This document shows positions 1 to 5,039 of a stretch of DNA of 5,039 nt, one piece after another. Origin of the DNA: Candidatus Sabulitectum sp. (lineage in GTDB: Bacteria > Fermentibacterota > Fermentibacteria > Fermentibacterales > JCC-6). Position numbers and translations under genes: made by a program. The notes under the pieces were generated by a model. It worked only from the letters and a program-made list of their open reading frames with translations, did no database searches and was not told where the DNA came from. The DNA lies in NCBI GenBank assembly GCA_029940175.1, contig JAOZRM010000087.1, positions 1-5,039 on the forward strand, read 5' to 3'. Numbering within the stretch: the stretch's first letter is position 1; every line of letters starts with the position of its first letter.

Positions 1-2
1 CA

Positions 3-287
3 GGCCTTCAAATAGATATAGATGGCACTGTAATTGAAGTAGGATTGTGTTCCATTTATGTAAATTCGACCTATAATTGCACACCTAACCCCATTAGTGG
101 CACTGCTATTGTAACAGTTCCGGTTGGTGCCCAGTCTGTAACTTGGTACTTTCCTGGTGACCCATATAGCGAAATTTCATTTCAAATTTATTCGCCTTTA
201 GGAGATCTAGTATATTCAGCTGCTAATGGAGAACCAGCAGGTGGCTGGAAGCAGGTGCAGATACCCTCATTGTTTCCCTACCAATAG
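3..287 (+). CDS. Fragment of large extracellular beta-rich protein, upstream of frameshift (5' end off window)
   Basis: The frame is open from the first bases of the window, so this is the continuation of a gene that starts to the left. The TTG at 45 has no ribosome binding site and lies inside continuous coding sequence (GLQIDIDGTVIEVGL precedes it), so it is not a start. The visible residues are rich in Thr, Ser, Val, Gly and aromatics (TAIVTVPVGAQSVTWYFPG, then ISFQIYSPLGDLVYSA). This is the alternating pattern of beta-sandwich domains found in secreted or surface proteins. No membrane segment or catalytic motif is visible. The last residues before the stop at 285-287 (about WKQVQIPSLFPYQ) look out of frame. 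The natural continuation lies in the frame one base back and joins the next entry. The family is not recognised. I am confident that the region is coding and not confident about function. Confidence 0.7.
   Translation, partial: GLQIDIDGTVIEVGLCSIYVNSTYNCTPNPISGTAIVTVPVGAQSVTWYFPGDPYSEISFQIYSPLGDLVYSAANGEPAGGWKQVQIPSLFPYQ
236..257 (+). repeat. 8-bp direct repeat AGCAGGTG with 14-bp period
   Basis: AGCAGGTG occurs at 236-243 and again at 250-257, with six bases between the copies. The period of 14 is not a multiple of three, so loss of one unit by slippage would change the reading frame by exactly the amount needed to join the two halves of the surrounding broken gene. The bases after the two copies differ, so this is not a full tandem duplication. 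Chance is possible because both copies encode Ala-Gly in a Gly/Ala-rich stretch. Confidence 0.5.
246..257 (+). other. Frameshift site (apparent loss of one base in a GG run)
   Basis: The upstream frame and the downstream frame overlap in 227-284, so the break lies there. Adding one G at 247-248 (TGG-AAG becomes TGG-GAA) joins the halves as AGGWEAGADTLIVSLP without any odd residue. The alternative is removal of 14 bases between the two AGCAGGTG copies at 236-243 and 250-257, which joins them as NGEPAGADTLIVSLP. Both restore one open frame to 1045. No X-XXY-YYZ slippery heptamer is present in the overlap, so programmed -1 shifting is unlikely. A real inactivating mutation and a sequencing or assembly indel cannot be told apart here. 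Confidence 0.7.
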
Positions 288-1045
288 AAAACACTGTTTT
301 CTTGTGGGGAGGAGAGCGAGAAGGAGATTTTCATCTTTCGGCCTGGCGAGGCATAGGAACTGAAGTAATTCCAGGAGGCTCTTCCGCCATAAATGCATTA
401 GTTACTTATTCTGTTCACGGGTCACCTGGAGATGTTATTTCCATTGAATACACACCCTCAGAGGTAGATGATTTCTGGGGTGAGAAGTGGGCTCCGCTTC
501 TTGGTGCAGCAGACAGTCTTGTTTTGCGACAGATTCCCGGTGGTTTGGAAATCGAAAATTCTCTAATATGGATCAGAGGAACAGGAGGACAGAGCTTCTG
601 CCCCTGGACTATGATTCCCTCCCCATCGCCACCAATAGTAGCTTCCGTGGAGATTGATCGTCTTACTGGTGTGATACCGGCAGTGAGTAATGTTACAGTT
701 CCAGGTCTTCTTGTTGTAACTATGCCCGGTAATGCCGGGAGCGGAGCGAGAGCGGCATACGCTGCAGCTCTTCTTGAACGAATTGTGGGAAGAATGGCCC
801 TGCCCACAGGATCAAGATGTCAAGGAATTTCTTCAGAAGATGGTTTGGTTCAGTTGTGTATATCTGGTGTTACTTTGGATGAAGAAGCAACTTTGGCTAT
901 TATCCTTGACGAGCTTACGCCTATCATCTTCACCTCTCCTGAATATCAGTTGTTGAACAATGCAGCAATCAGAGCGGGTATCCCCGAGATGAGTCAACAC
1001 GAAACAATAATACTTCTTGCAACAGTTACAGGCTTTCTGCGTTGA
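248..1045 (+). CDS. C-terminal part of the same frameshifted protein, with a possible M16-like alpha/beta domain
   Basis: Reading from 248 gives EAGADTLIVSLPIENTVF and then runs openly to TGA at 1043-1045. A TTG at 302 could be called a start, but it has no Shine-Dalgarno site and the 50 bases before it already read as good protein in the same frame. I therefore treat this as the second half of the preceding gene. The first half of the fragment is beta-rich (INALVTYSVHGSPGDVISIE). From about 690 the pattern changes to strand-helix-strand-helix: GLLVVTMPGNAG, a helix rich in Ala and Leu (about 748-795), the strand GLVQLCISGVTL, the helix EEATLAIILDEL, then SPEYQLLNNAAIRAG. This order resembles the non-catalytic lobe of M16 (insulinase-like) peptidases. 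No HxxEH zinc motif is in the window, so that is only a structural guess. The protein ends close to the promoter of the next gene, with no terminator hairpin between them. Confidence 0.65.
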   Translation, partial: EAGADTLIVSLPIENTVFLWGGEREGDFHLSAWRGIGTEVIPGGSSAINALVTYSVHGSPGDVISIEYTPSEVDDFWGEKWAPLLGAADSLVLRQIPGGLEIENSLIWIRGTGGQSFCPWTMIPSPSPPIVASVEIDRLTGVIPAVSNVTVPGLLVVTMPGNAGSGARAAYAAALLERIVGRMALPTGSRCQGISSEDGLVQLCISGVTLDEEATLAIILDELTPIIFTSPEYQLLNNAAIRAGIPEMSQHETIILLATVTGFLR

Positions 1046-1074
1046 TACAGGATAGATTTGTGCAGTTTTATCTC

Positions 1075-1102
1075 TTGACATCCTAGACGATCGGTCTAAT
1101 GT
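1075..1102 (+). promoter_or_regulatory. Candidate sigma-70 promoter of the TetR-family regulator
   Basis: A perfect -35 hexamer TTGACA is at 1075-1080. The best -10 match is TCTAAT at 1095-1100 (five of six), but its spacer is only 14 bp. TAATGT at 1097-1102 has a better 16-bp spacer but a poor match. Transcription would begin at about 1106-1109, giving a leader of only about a dozen bases with the Shine-Dalgarno site near the RNA 5' end. The short or weak geometry may reflect a promoter shaped around the operator lying in its spacer. Confidence 0.45.
1084..1098. promoter_or_regulatory. Probable operator of the TetR-family regulator: TAGAC-N5-GTCTA
   Basis: TAGACGATCGGTCTA has perfect 5-bp inverted arms (1084-1088 and 1094-1098) around GATCG. 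It sits between the -35 and -10 elements, just upstream of a TetR-family gene, which is the usual place for an autorepression site. The arms match my recollection of the NemR box of E. coli (TAGACC...GGTCTA), and the regulator is itself NemR-like. Adding one C after TAGAC would make a perfect 16-bp palindrome. The position and symmetry are seen directly; binding is inferred. Confidence 0.6.
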
Positions 1103-1108
1103 TTCACC

Positions 1109-1115
1109 GGGAGGT
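1109..1115 (+). promoter_or_regulatory. Ribosome binding site fixing the regulator start at 1120
   Basis: GGGAGGT at 1109-1115 is a strong Shine-Dalgarno sequence lying 4 bases before the ATG at 1120. An in-frame ATG at 1099 would add seven residues, but it has no such site, lies within the probable -10 region, and would place the Shine-Dalgarno site inside the coding sequence. The start at 1120 is therefore preferred. Confidence 0.8.
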
Positions 1116-1119
1116 AATA

Positions 1120-1713
1120 ATGTCAGAGAAAACAAGAGCTAGAATATTGAGAGAAGGGGCAAGACTCATTCGAGAGAATGGTTTTTCTGCCACGGGCCTA
1201 AGTGCGATTCTTACTGCAGCCAATGTGCCAAAAGGTTCTTTCTACTACTATTTTCACAGTAAGGAAGATTTTGGTCTGGAGCTTGTGAAGTACTTGGGAA
1301 ATCAAATATCAGAAGCTTTCAACGGGTATCTTTGTTGTGAGTATGAAGAACCATCAATTGTTCGTCTGAAACAGTTTTTCGATTTCTTTAAAGGAGAGTT
1401 TACTTCAGAGGAACTTCCCCTTGGTTGTCCCATTGGCAACCTTGCCCAGGAACTGGCTGCAGTCAGCGGAGAATTCAGAGAGAAGCTGAAACCGGTGTTT
1501 CAAACGATGTATGATTCAGTAACTTGTTGTTTGAAAAAGGCTCAGAAAAGTGGTGAAGTCTCACTGCCCTTCCCTCCGGAAAAAACAGCCAGGTTTGTCG
1601 TAAACAGCTGGCAGGGAGCATTGATAGCCCTCAAGGTTTCAAATAACTCTGAACCACTCGAAGTTTTTGAAAAGTGCATATTCGGTGATTTGTTAAAGAC
1701 AGGAAGAGAGTAA
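1120..1713 (+). CDS. TetR/AcrR-family transcriptional regulator, NemR-like
   Basis: This 197-residue cytoplasmic protein has the usual TetR-family length. Residues 5-50 are the N-terminal three-helix DNA-binding domain: the second helix and turn contain GLSAILTAANVPKGS, and the recognition helix is SFYYYFHSKEDF (40-51), the standard family signature. The C-terminal ligand and dimerisation domain contains GCPIGNLAQELAAVSGEFR (102-120) and ALKVSNNSEPLEVF (170-183). These align by eye with E. coli NemR, which I recall as SGCLTVKLSAEV and LQAKISRSFEPLE. On that alignment Cys103 and Lys172 correspond to NemR Cys106 and Lys175, the redox pair that senses hypochlorite and electrophiles. Six cysteines occur in total (72, 73, 103, 136, 137, 186). 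A palindromic operator in its own promoter suggests autorepression. The next gene starts two bases after the stop and is probably co-transcribed. TetR membership is near certain; the electrophile-sensing role is inferred. Confidence 0.93.
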   Translation: MSEKTRARILREGARLIRENGFSATGLSAILTAANVPKGSFYYYFHSKEDFGLELVKYLGNQISEAFNGYLCCEYEEPSIVRLKQFFDFFKGEFTSEELPLGCPIGNLAQELAAVSGEFREKLKPVFQTMYDSVTCCLKKAQKSGEVSLPFPPEKTARFVVNSWQGALIALKVSNNSEPLEVFEKCIFGDLLKTGRE

Positions 1714-1715
1714 AC

Positions 1716-2417
1716 ATGAAGCTGCAATTCCTCCTGATTGTTCTGATTGCAACGGCTGTCTATGCAGGAACCATCTTTGAGGATGATTTCAGTGACGGGA
1801 GTGATGATGGTTGGCTTCGGTGGACCAGTGGATATGCTGCAAATGCTTCCTATAATGTTGTTGATGAACAATATCACTTGATGAACTCAGGCTCCGGCTG
1901 GATTCCCGCCGCTTCCCATACTGGAGATCTTGCCGGCGGAACAATGAGTACGCCTGACTATTCATTTCTTGCGGAAGTCACTCCGGAAGCCTGCTACAGA
2001 GCTGGAATACTTGCCAGGGGATATATGCCGTCTTTTACAGGTTACATTCTGGTGATGATTCCCTCTGAAAACAAGCTTGTTCTGGCAAGAATGATATCTT
2101 CCGGGCCGCAGACCCTTGATCAGCTCACTCTTCCTCTTCAGTTCAATCAAACCTACTGGCTAAGGCTTGATCTTGCAGGTACTTCTATTCAGGGAAAAAT
2201 ATGGCAGGGCACAGCTGGAGATGAACCGACCGAATGGATGGTCTCAGCAACAGATGGCCAGTATCAGAACCCAGGCAGAATAGCAGCTTTCTGTTGTAAT
2301 TTCAGCTCTGACACAAGGGCATCTACATCAGTCTACTACGACAACATAGTGGTTACTTCTGACGGGGCTGCTCTTCAAACAGTTTCCTGGGCAGGGGTGA
2401 AGACTGCGCTGAATTAA
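1716..2417 (+). CDS. Secreted protein with probable LamG/concanavalin-like beta-sandwich domain
   Basis: This 233-residue protein starts with a typical signal peptide: Lys2, a hydrophobic stretch LLIVLIATAV, and a likely signal peptidase I cut after VYA (residue 17). The mature protein begins near TIFEDDFSDG, followed by DDGWLRW. It ends its domain with VYYDNIVVTSDG (206-217). This start and end are typical of laminin-G/concanavalin-like jelly rolls, including the DUF1080 (3-keto-disaccharide hydrolase) and carbohydrate-binding groups. No catalytic residues can be assigned, so binding to sugar or another surface ligand is only a guess. Three cysteines (92, 193, 194) lie in the mature part. 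There is no lipobox and no C-terminal membrane anchor; the tail is TVSWAGVKTALN. The gene follows the TetR regulator with a 2-bp gap and only a weak AGGA at 1701-1704, suggesting translational coupling. Its TAA overlaps the stop of the converging ABC-F gene. Confidence 0.8.
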   Translation: MKLQFLLIVLIATAVYAGTIFEDDFSDGSDDGWLRWTSGYAANASYNVVDEQYHLMNSGSGWIPAASHTGDLAGGTMSTPDYSFLAEVTPEACYRAGILARGYMPSFTGYILVMIPSENKLVLARMISSGPQTLDQLTLPLQFNQTYWLRLDLAGTSIQGKIWQGTAGDEPTEWMVSATDGQYQNPGRIAAFCCNFSSDTRASTSVYYDNIVVTSDGAALQTVSWAGVKTALN

Positions 2418-2428
2418 TCTTCTCCTGC
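2391..2428. other. Imperfect inverted repeat across the convergent gene ends
   Basis: GCAGG (2391-2395) pairs with CCTGC (2424-2428), and GAAGA (2399-2403) pairs with TCTTC (2418-2422). A 3:1 internal loop separates the two stems, and a 14-base terminal loop contains both stop codons. It could slow or end transcription from either side, but neither strand shows a T-run after it, so it is not a canonical intrinsic terminator. It also lies in coding sequence on both sides, so chance remains possible. Confidence 0.3.
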
Positions 2429-4333
2429 TATTTCCATCCACTGTTCTTCCAGCATTGATATCTCATCGGTTAGGTAAGAGTGTTCCTTCTGTAGTTCCAC
2501 CAGGAGCTGAGAGTTGTTAATTACTTCCGGTTCTGCAAAAAGAGCTTCTATCTCTCTACGCCTGGTCTCATGGGGTTCCATTTTTTTCTCAATACGCTCA
2601 ATTCGCTTTTCCTTCTTACGTCGCTCCTTGTAGGCACTGTTTCTATCTGCAGCCTCTTTTCTTTTTCTTTCTTTTTCGGACTCTCTGCTTGATTCCTGGA
2701 TGATCTTTGCATCAGGTTTTTTAAATTGCTGGTCTGCAAGGGATCTGAGCTTATCTACATATTCAGTGAAGTTACCGGAGAATTCTTTTACCTTTTCATC
2801 CTTTACCAGGAAAAGTTTTTCTGACAGAGCAGAAAGCAGTTTCTCGTCATGGCTGATAAGTACCAGGGTACCGGTGTAGTTCTTAAGAGCCTCCTGCAGA
2901 ACATCACGGCTGAAAATATCCAGATGATTGGTTGGCTCATCCAATATCAACAGATTTGTAGGCTTTATCAGAATTCCCGCAAGAGCAAGTCTGCTGATTT
3001 CTCCTCCTGAAAGAACTGAAATAGGCTTCATAACATCATCACCGGTGAAAAGATACCTGCCAAGATAGCTTCGGATTTCCCTCTCGCTCCTCGCTGGAGA
3101 AATTTTGTGAACATGTTGCAGCACCGAATGTTTATCGTTAAGCTGGAGGTCGACTTCCTGCGAATAGTAACCAATTAGAACGCCAGTTCCCATTGAAATT
3201 TCACCGGAAGTGGGGTTTTCAATCCGGGCAAAGAGCCGTGACAGGGTTGATTTTCCACCACCGTTCTTGCCGACTATACCTATTCGGTCTCCTCGCTGAA
3301 TTTCAAGATTAACATCAGCAAAAACAACTTTGTCATAAGCCTTGGAAACATTCGCTATTTTTAGAACCTTTGTTCCACTCCGAGGAACATCAGGAGGTTG
3401 GATGACCATGCGCTTCGGGCTTCGGTAGGTTTCTACAGCCTCCAGTTTCTCCAACATTTTTTCCCGGCTTCGAACCTGAAAGCGCTTACTTTCGGTTGCC
3501 TTAAATCTTTTAACAAATCTTTCCAGCTTTTCTCTTTCGTCGTCTACCTTGCGAGCTTGCTTTTGCAGAAGAGCTGCCTGTACAAGCTTTTCCTTAACGT
3601 AGAAAGAATAGTTGCCTCCCCAGGTTCTCATGCTGCCGAATTCAATTTCAACTACCTTATTTGTCACCCTGTCAAGGAAAGCCGGGTCATGAGAAATAAT
3701 CCATGCTGCTCCCTTGAATCGACGAAGAAACTCCTCAAGCCACAGACGGGCATCCAGATCGAGATGATTTGTTGGCTCATCCAGCAGGATCATATCAGGA
3801 TTGTTAAGTAGAATTGCTCCCAGCATTGCCCTCATCTTCCATCCTCCGGAGAAGGATGCCAGGTCTTTGGTAAATTCGTCGCTGGAAAAACCGAGCCCTG
3901 AAAGAACAGCCTTGCCTTTTGATTCGAGATTATATGCCTCTGTTGAATGGATCTTGTCCTGTACCTTTGCGAGTTCATTCAGTACCCAGGTTTCACCAGT
4001 TCCCTCTTTTTCAAGGATAGAGTGAAGTTCCTCTTCCCTTGAAAGGGCGTCGGCACCATCCCCGGACCCGGCACAAACAGCTTCTAGAAGAGCTCCTCCA
4101 GGGAACTCATTGATTTGCTGCGGCAGGTAACCAATTCTCAGGTTACCGGATTTGGTTATCTTCCCCGAAGAGGGATCTATCTCTCCCGAAATAATTCTGA
4201 GAAGGGAAGTCTTGCCCGCTCCGTTTATTCCAACCAGGGCGACCCGGTCTCCGGCATTTATGTTAAAGGTCATATTACTGAATATCTCGTCAGAGCCGAA
4301 TTCCAGTCCAAGGCCATTAGCAGAAAGTAGCAT
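2414..4333 (-). CDS. ABC-F family ATPase (ribosome-associated translation factor, YheS/Uup-like)
   Basis: This 639-residue soluble protein has two ATP-binding cassettes and no membrane segments, the hallmark of ABC-F factors. These bind the ribosomal E site to relieve stalls or, in some members, protect against antibiotics. Cassette 1 has Walker A GINGAGKT (35-42), signature FSGGWKMR (161-168), Walker B MILLDEPTNHLD (181-192) with catalytic Glu186, and switch His215. Cassette 2 has GKNGGGKST (355-363), LSGGE (441-445), LLILDEPTNHLD (461-472) with Glu466, and switch His495. All ATPase residues are intact. The inter-domain linker (about 240-320) is basic and helical, as expected for the tRNA-contacting arm. 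Residues 538-639 form a Lys/Arg/Glu-rich coiled-coil extension. FSGGW in cassette 1 and the length of about 640 residues point to the YheS-type group rather than EttA. The ATG overlaps the upstream stop as TAATG, with its own GGAGGT. A resistance role cannot be excluded, but the context is housekeeping. Confidence 0.96.
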   Translation of the reverse strand: MLLSANGLGLEFGSDEIFSNMTFNINAGDRVALVGINGAGKTSLLRIISGEIDPSSGKITKSGNLRIGYLPQQINEFPGGALLEAVCAGSGDGADALSREEELHSILEKEGTGETWVLNELAKVQDKIHSTEAYNLESKGKAVLSGLGFSSDEFTKDLASFSGGWKMRAMLGAILLNNPDMILLDEPTNHLDLDARLWLEEFLRRFKGAAWIISHDPAFLDRVTNKVVEIEFGSMRTWGGNYSFYVKEKLVQAALLQKQARKVDDEREKLERFVKRFKATESKRFQVRSREKMLEKLEAVETYRSPKRMVIQPPDVPRSGTKVLKIANVSKAYDKVVFADVNLEIQRGDRIGIVGKNGGGKSTLSRLFARIENPTSGEISMGTGVLIGYYSQEVDLQLNDKHSVLQHVHKISPARSEREIRSYLGRYLFTGDDVMKPISVLSGGEISRLALAGILIKPTNLLILDEPTNHLDIFSRDVLQEALKNYTGTLVLISHDEKLLSALSEKLFLVKDEKVKEFSGNFTEYVDKLRSLADQQFKKPDAKIIQESSRESEKERKRKEAADRNSAYKERRKKEKRIERIEKKMEPHETRRREIEALFAEPEVINNSQLLVELQKEHSYLTDEISMLEEQWMEIAGED

Positions 4334-5039
4334 TAGCTGGTTACCTCCAGGGTTATATCCAGTGGCTTGAAGTTCAGATAATCAGCGGAAGCAATTCTGT
4401 ATTGAACCCCATTTAGTTCTATATTCACTTTATCAGACCAGCTACCGTGAAGGTGACCATAAAGACAAAGAGCAACACCATACTCTGCGAGAATCTCAGC
4501 AAAAACCGAGGGTCTTCCATCAACAACAGGGGGAAAATGCATCATGTAAACAAGTTTTTGTCCCGGTTTTTGTATGGATAGAGCCTTTTCCAGAGCGAGA
4601 TGCATTCTACCCTGCTCCCTCTCATAAAGCTTTGTGTCGTCTGAGGGCTTAAAACCATCCCACAGCGGGGTATTCCAGCCCTTGCTTGCTGCGAGTACAA
4701 ACTCACTGCAATCTACAGCATTTCGCTGCAATACTTTGATAGATGGACCCACGAACTGGCTGACTTTTTTCAAAGAACTCCACCAGTAATCATGATTACC
4801 CCGACTGATATACTTTTTTCCAGGAAGAGACTCAAGAAAGTCAAGATCTGCTCTCGCCTGCTGAAAATTGATTCCCCAGGAGATGTCACCTGGAATTAGC
4901 ACCATATCAGAGTCACCCACATTGCTTTTCCAGTTCTTTTCAATCATTGCTGAGTGATTATTCCATATACTTCCAAAAACATCCATTGGTTTATCCACAG
5001 AAAATGCCAGGTGAAGGTCAGCTATTGTGAATGTTCTCA
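4333..5039 (-). CDS. Calcineurin-like metallophosphoesterase (COG1768-like), 5' end cut by window edge
   Basis: The GTG at 4998 is not the true start. Reading upstream in frame to the window edge gives RTFTIADLHLAFSVDKPMDV, which supplies the D-x-H metal-binding motif the enzyme needs. The codon split by the edge reads NTG (5040-5038), so a start codon one base outside is likely, for a protein of about 235 residues. Counting from Arg1 at 5037, the motifs are Asp7-x-His9, GD (50-51), GNHD (80-83), His167 in YMMHFPP, and GHLH (194-197). This is the complete dinuclear-metal set of calcineurin-type phosphoesterases. The protein has no signal peptide or membrane segment and should be cytoplasmic. 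Its substrate (phosphoprotein, nucleotide or other phosphoester) cannot be told from sequence. The stop TAA overlaps the ABC-F ATG by one base, so the two form an operon with this gene first. Its promoter lies outside the window. Confidence 0.92.
   Translation of the reverse strand, partial: RTFTIADLHLAFSVDKPMDVFGSIWNNHSAMIEKNWKSNVGDSDMVLIPGDISWGINFQQARADLDFLESLPGKKYISRGNHDYWWSSLKKVSQFVGPSIKVLQRNAVDCSEFVLAASKGWNTPLWDGFKPSDDTKLYEREQGRMHLALEKALSIQKPGQKLVYMMHFPPVVDGRPSVFAEILAEYGVALCLYGHLHGSWSDKVNIELNGVQYRIASADYLNFKPLDITLEVTS
4341..4348 (-). promoter_or_regulatory. Ribosome binding site of the ABC-F gene
   Basis: The minus strand reads GGAGGTAA here, with 9 bases between GGAGGT and the ATG at 4333-4331. 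It lies within the last codons of the metallophosphoesterase gene. It confirms the start and means the ABC-F gene can recruit ribosomes itself as well as being coupled through TAATG. Confidence 0.8.

Noticed and set aside
227..284. Programmed -1 ribosomal frameshift
   Set aside because: No X-XXY-YYZ slippery heptamer in the right phase is present in the overlap (the nearest is G-TTT-CCC, which does not fit), and there is no obvious stimulatory hairpin.
302..304. TTG as start of an independent 247-residue gene
   Set aside because: There is no Shine-Dalgarno site, and the same frame already reads as good protein for at least 50 bases before it. It is better explained as the second half of a frameshifted gene.
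725..739. CCCGG-TAATG-CCGGG hairpin as a regulatory element or REP-like repeat
   Set aside because: A 5-bp stem in the middle of a coding region, with no second copy in the window, is within chance.
1099..1101. Upstream ATG as start of the TetR regulator
   Set aside because: It overlaps the probable -10 region and has no ribosome binding site. GGGAGGT at 1109-1115 points to the ATG at 1120.
415..1135. Minus-strand open frames opposite the broken gene and regulator promoter
   Set aside because: Their translations show no recognisable domain and have Arg/Thr-rich shadow composition. The plus-strand reading is coherent.
3834..3860. FSGGW signature in cassette 1 as a degraded ABC signature
   Set aside because: SGGW in the first cassette is normal for YheS-type and eukaryotic-like ABC-F proteins. 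The catalytic residues are intact.
3398..4370. Several open frames on the plus strand opposite the ABC-F gene
   Set aside because: They are antisense shadows of a strongly supported ABC-F coding sequence. They have no family motifs or ribosome binding sites.

Overview
This is a bacterial window with five protein-coding loci and almost no non-coding DNA. Genes are packed end to end, and Shine-Dalgarno sites of the GGAGGT type precede the genes whose starts can be judged. Base composition looks balanced to mildly AT-rich. A secreted lectin-like protein opening FEDDFSDG, beta-rich surface-protein fragments and a small TetR regulator would fit an uncultured FCB-group bacterium (Fibrobacterota/Fermentibacteria-like). 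That placement is an impression from protein style only; no rRNA or marker gene is present.

Left part, plus strand (1-1045): the 3' end of a large, probably extracellular protein whose start lies outside the window. It is split by a frameshift near 248. The upstream reading ends at a stop at 285-287, and the evident continuation is one frame back. Restoring a single G in the GG run at 247-248 gives one uninterrupted protein to 1045. Middle, plus strand (1075-2417): a promoter with an embedded TAGAC-N5-GTCTA operator drives a TetR-family regulator. Its ligand domain resembles NemR, the E. coli electrophile/hypochlorite sensor, including the equivalents of NemR Cys106 and Lys175 as I recall that sequence. 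Two bases after its stop begins a secreted protein with a signal peptide and a probable concanavalin/LamG-like beta-sandwich.

Right part, minus strand (5039 down to 2414): a two-gene unit. A metallophosphoesterase (COG1768-like) comes first; its first codon is probably cut by the window edge. Its stop overlaps by one base (TAATG) the start of a 639-residue ABC-F ATPase, a ribosome-associated translation factor. The two transcription units converge on a shared TTAA at 2414-2417 that holds the stop codons of both strands, inside an imperfect inverted repeat.

Functionally, the middle unit looks like an autoregulated stress-sensing regulator linked to a surface or secreted protein. The right unit looks like housekeeping or translation-related functions. 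No tRNA, rRNA, CRISPR array, insertion sequence or phage gene is visible. I see no clearly new multi-gene system; the points most worth a second look are the frameshift with its 8-bp direct repeat, and the NemR-like regulator with an unusual operon partner.
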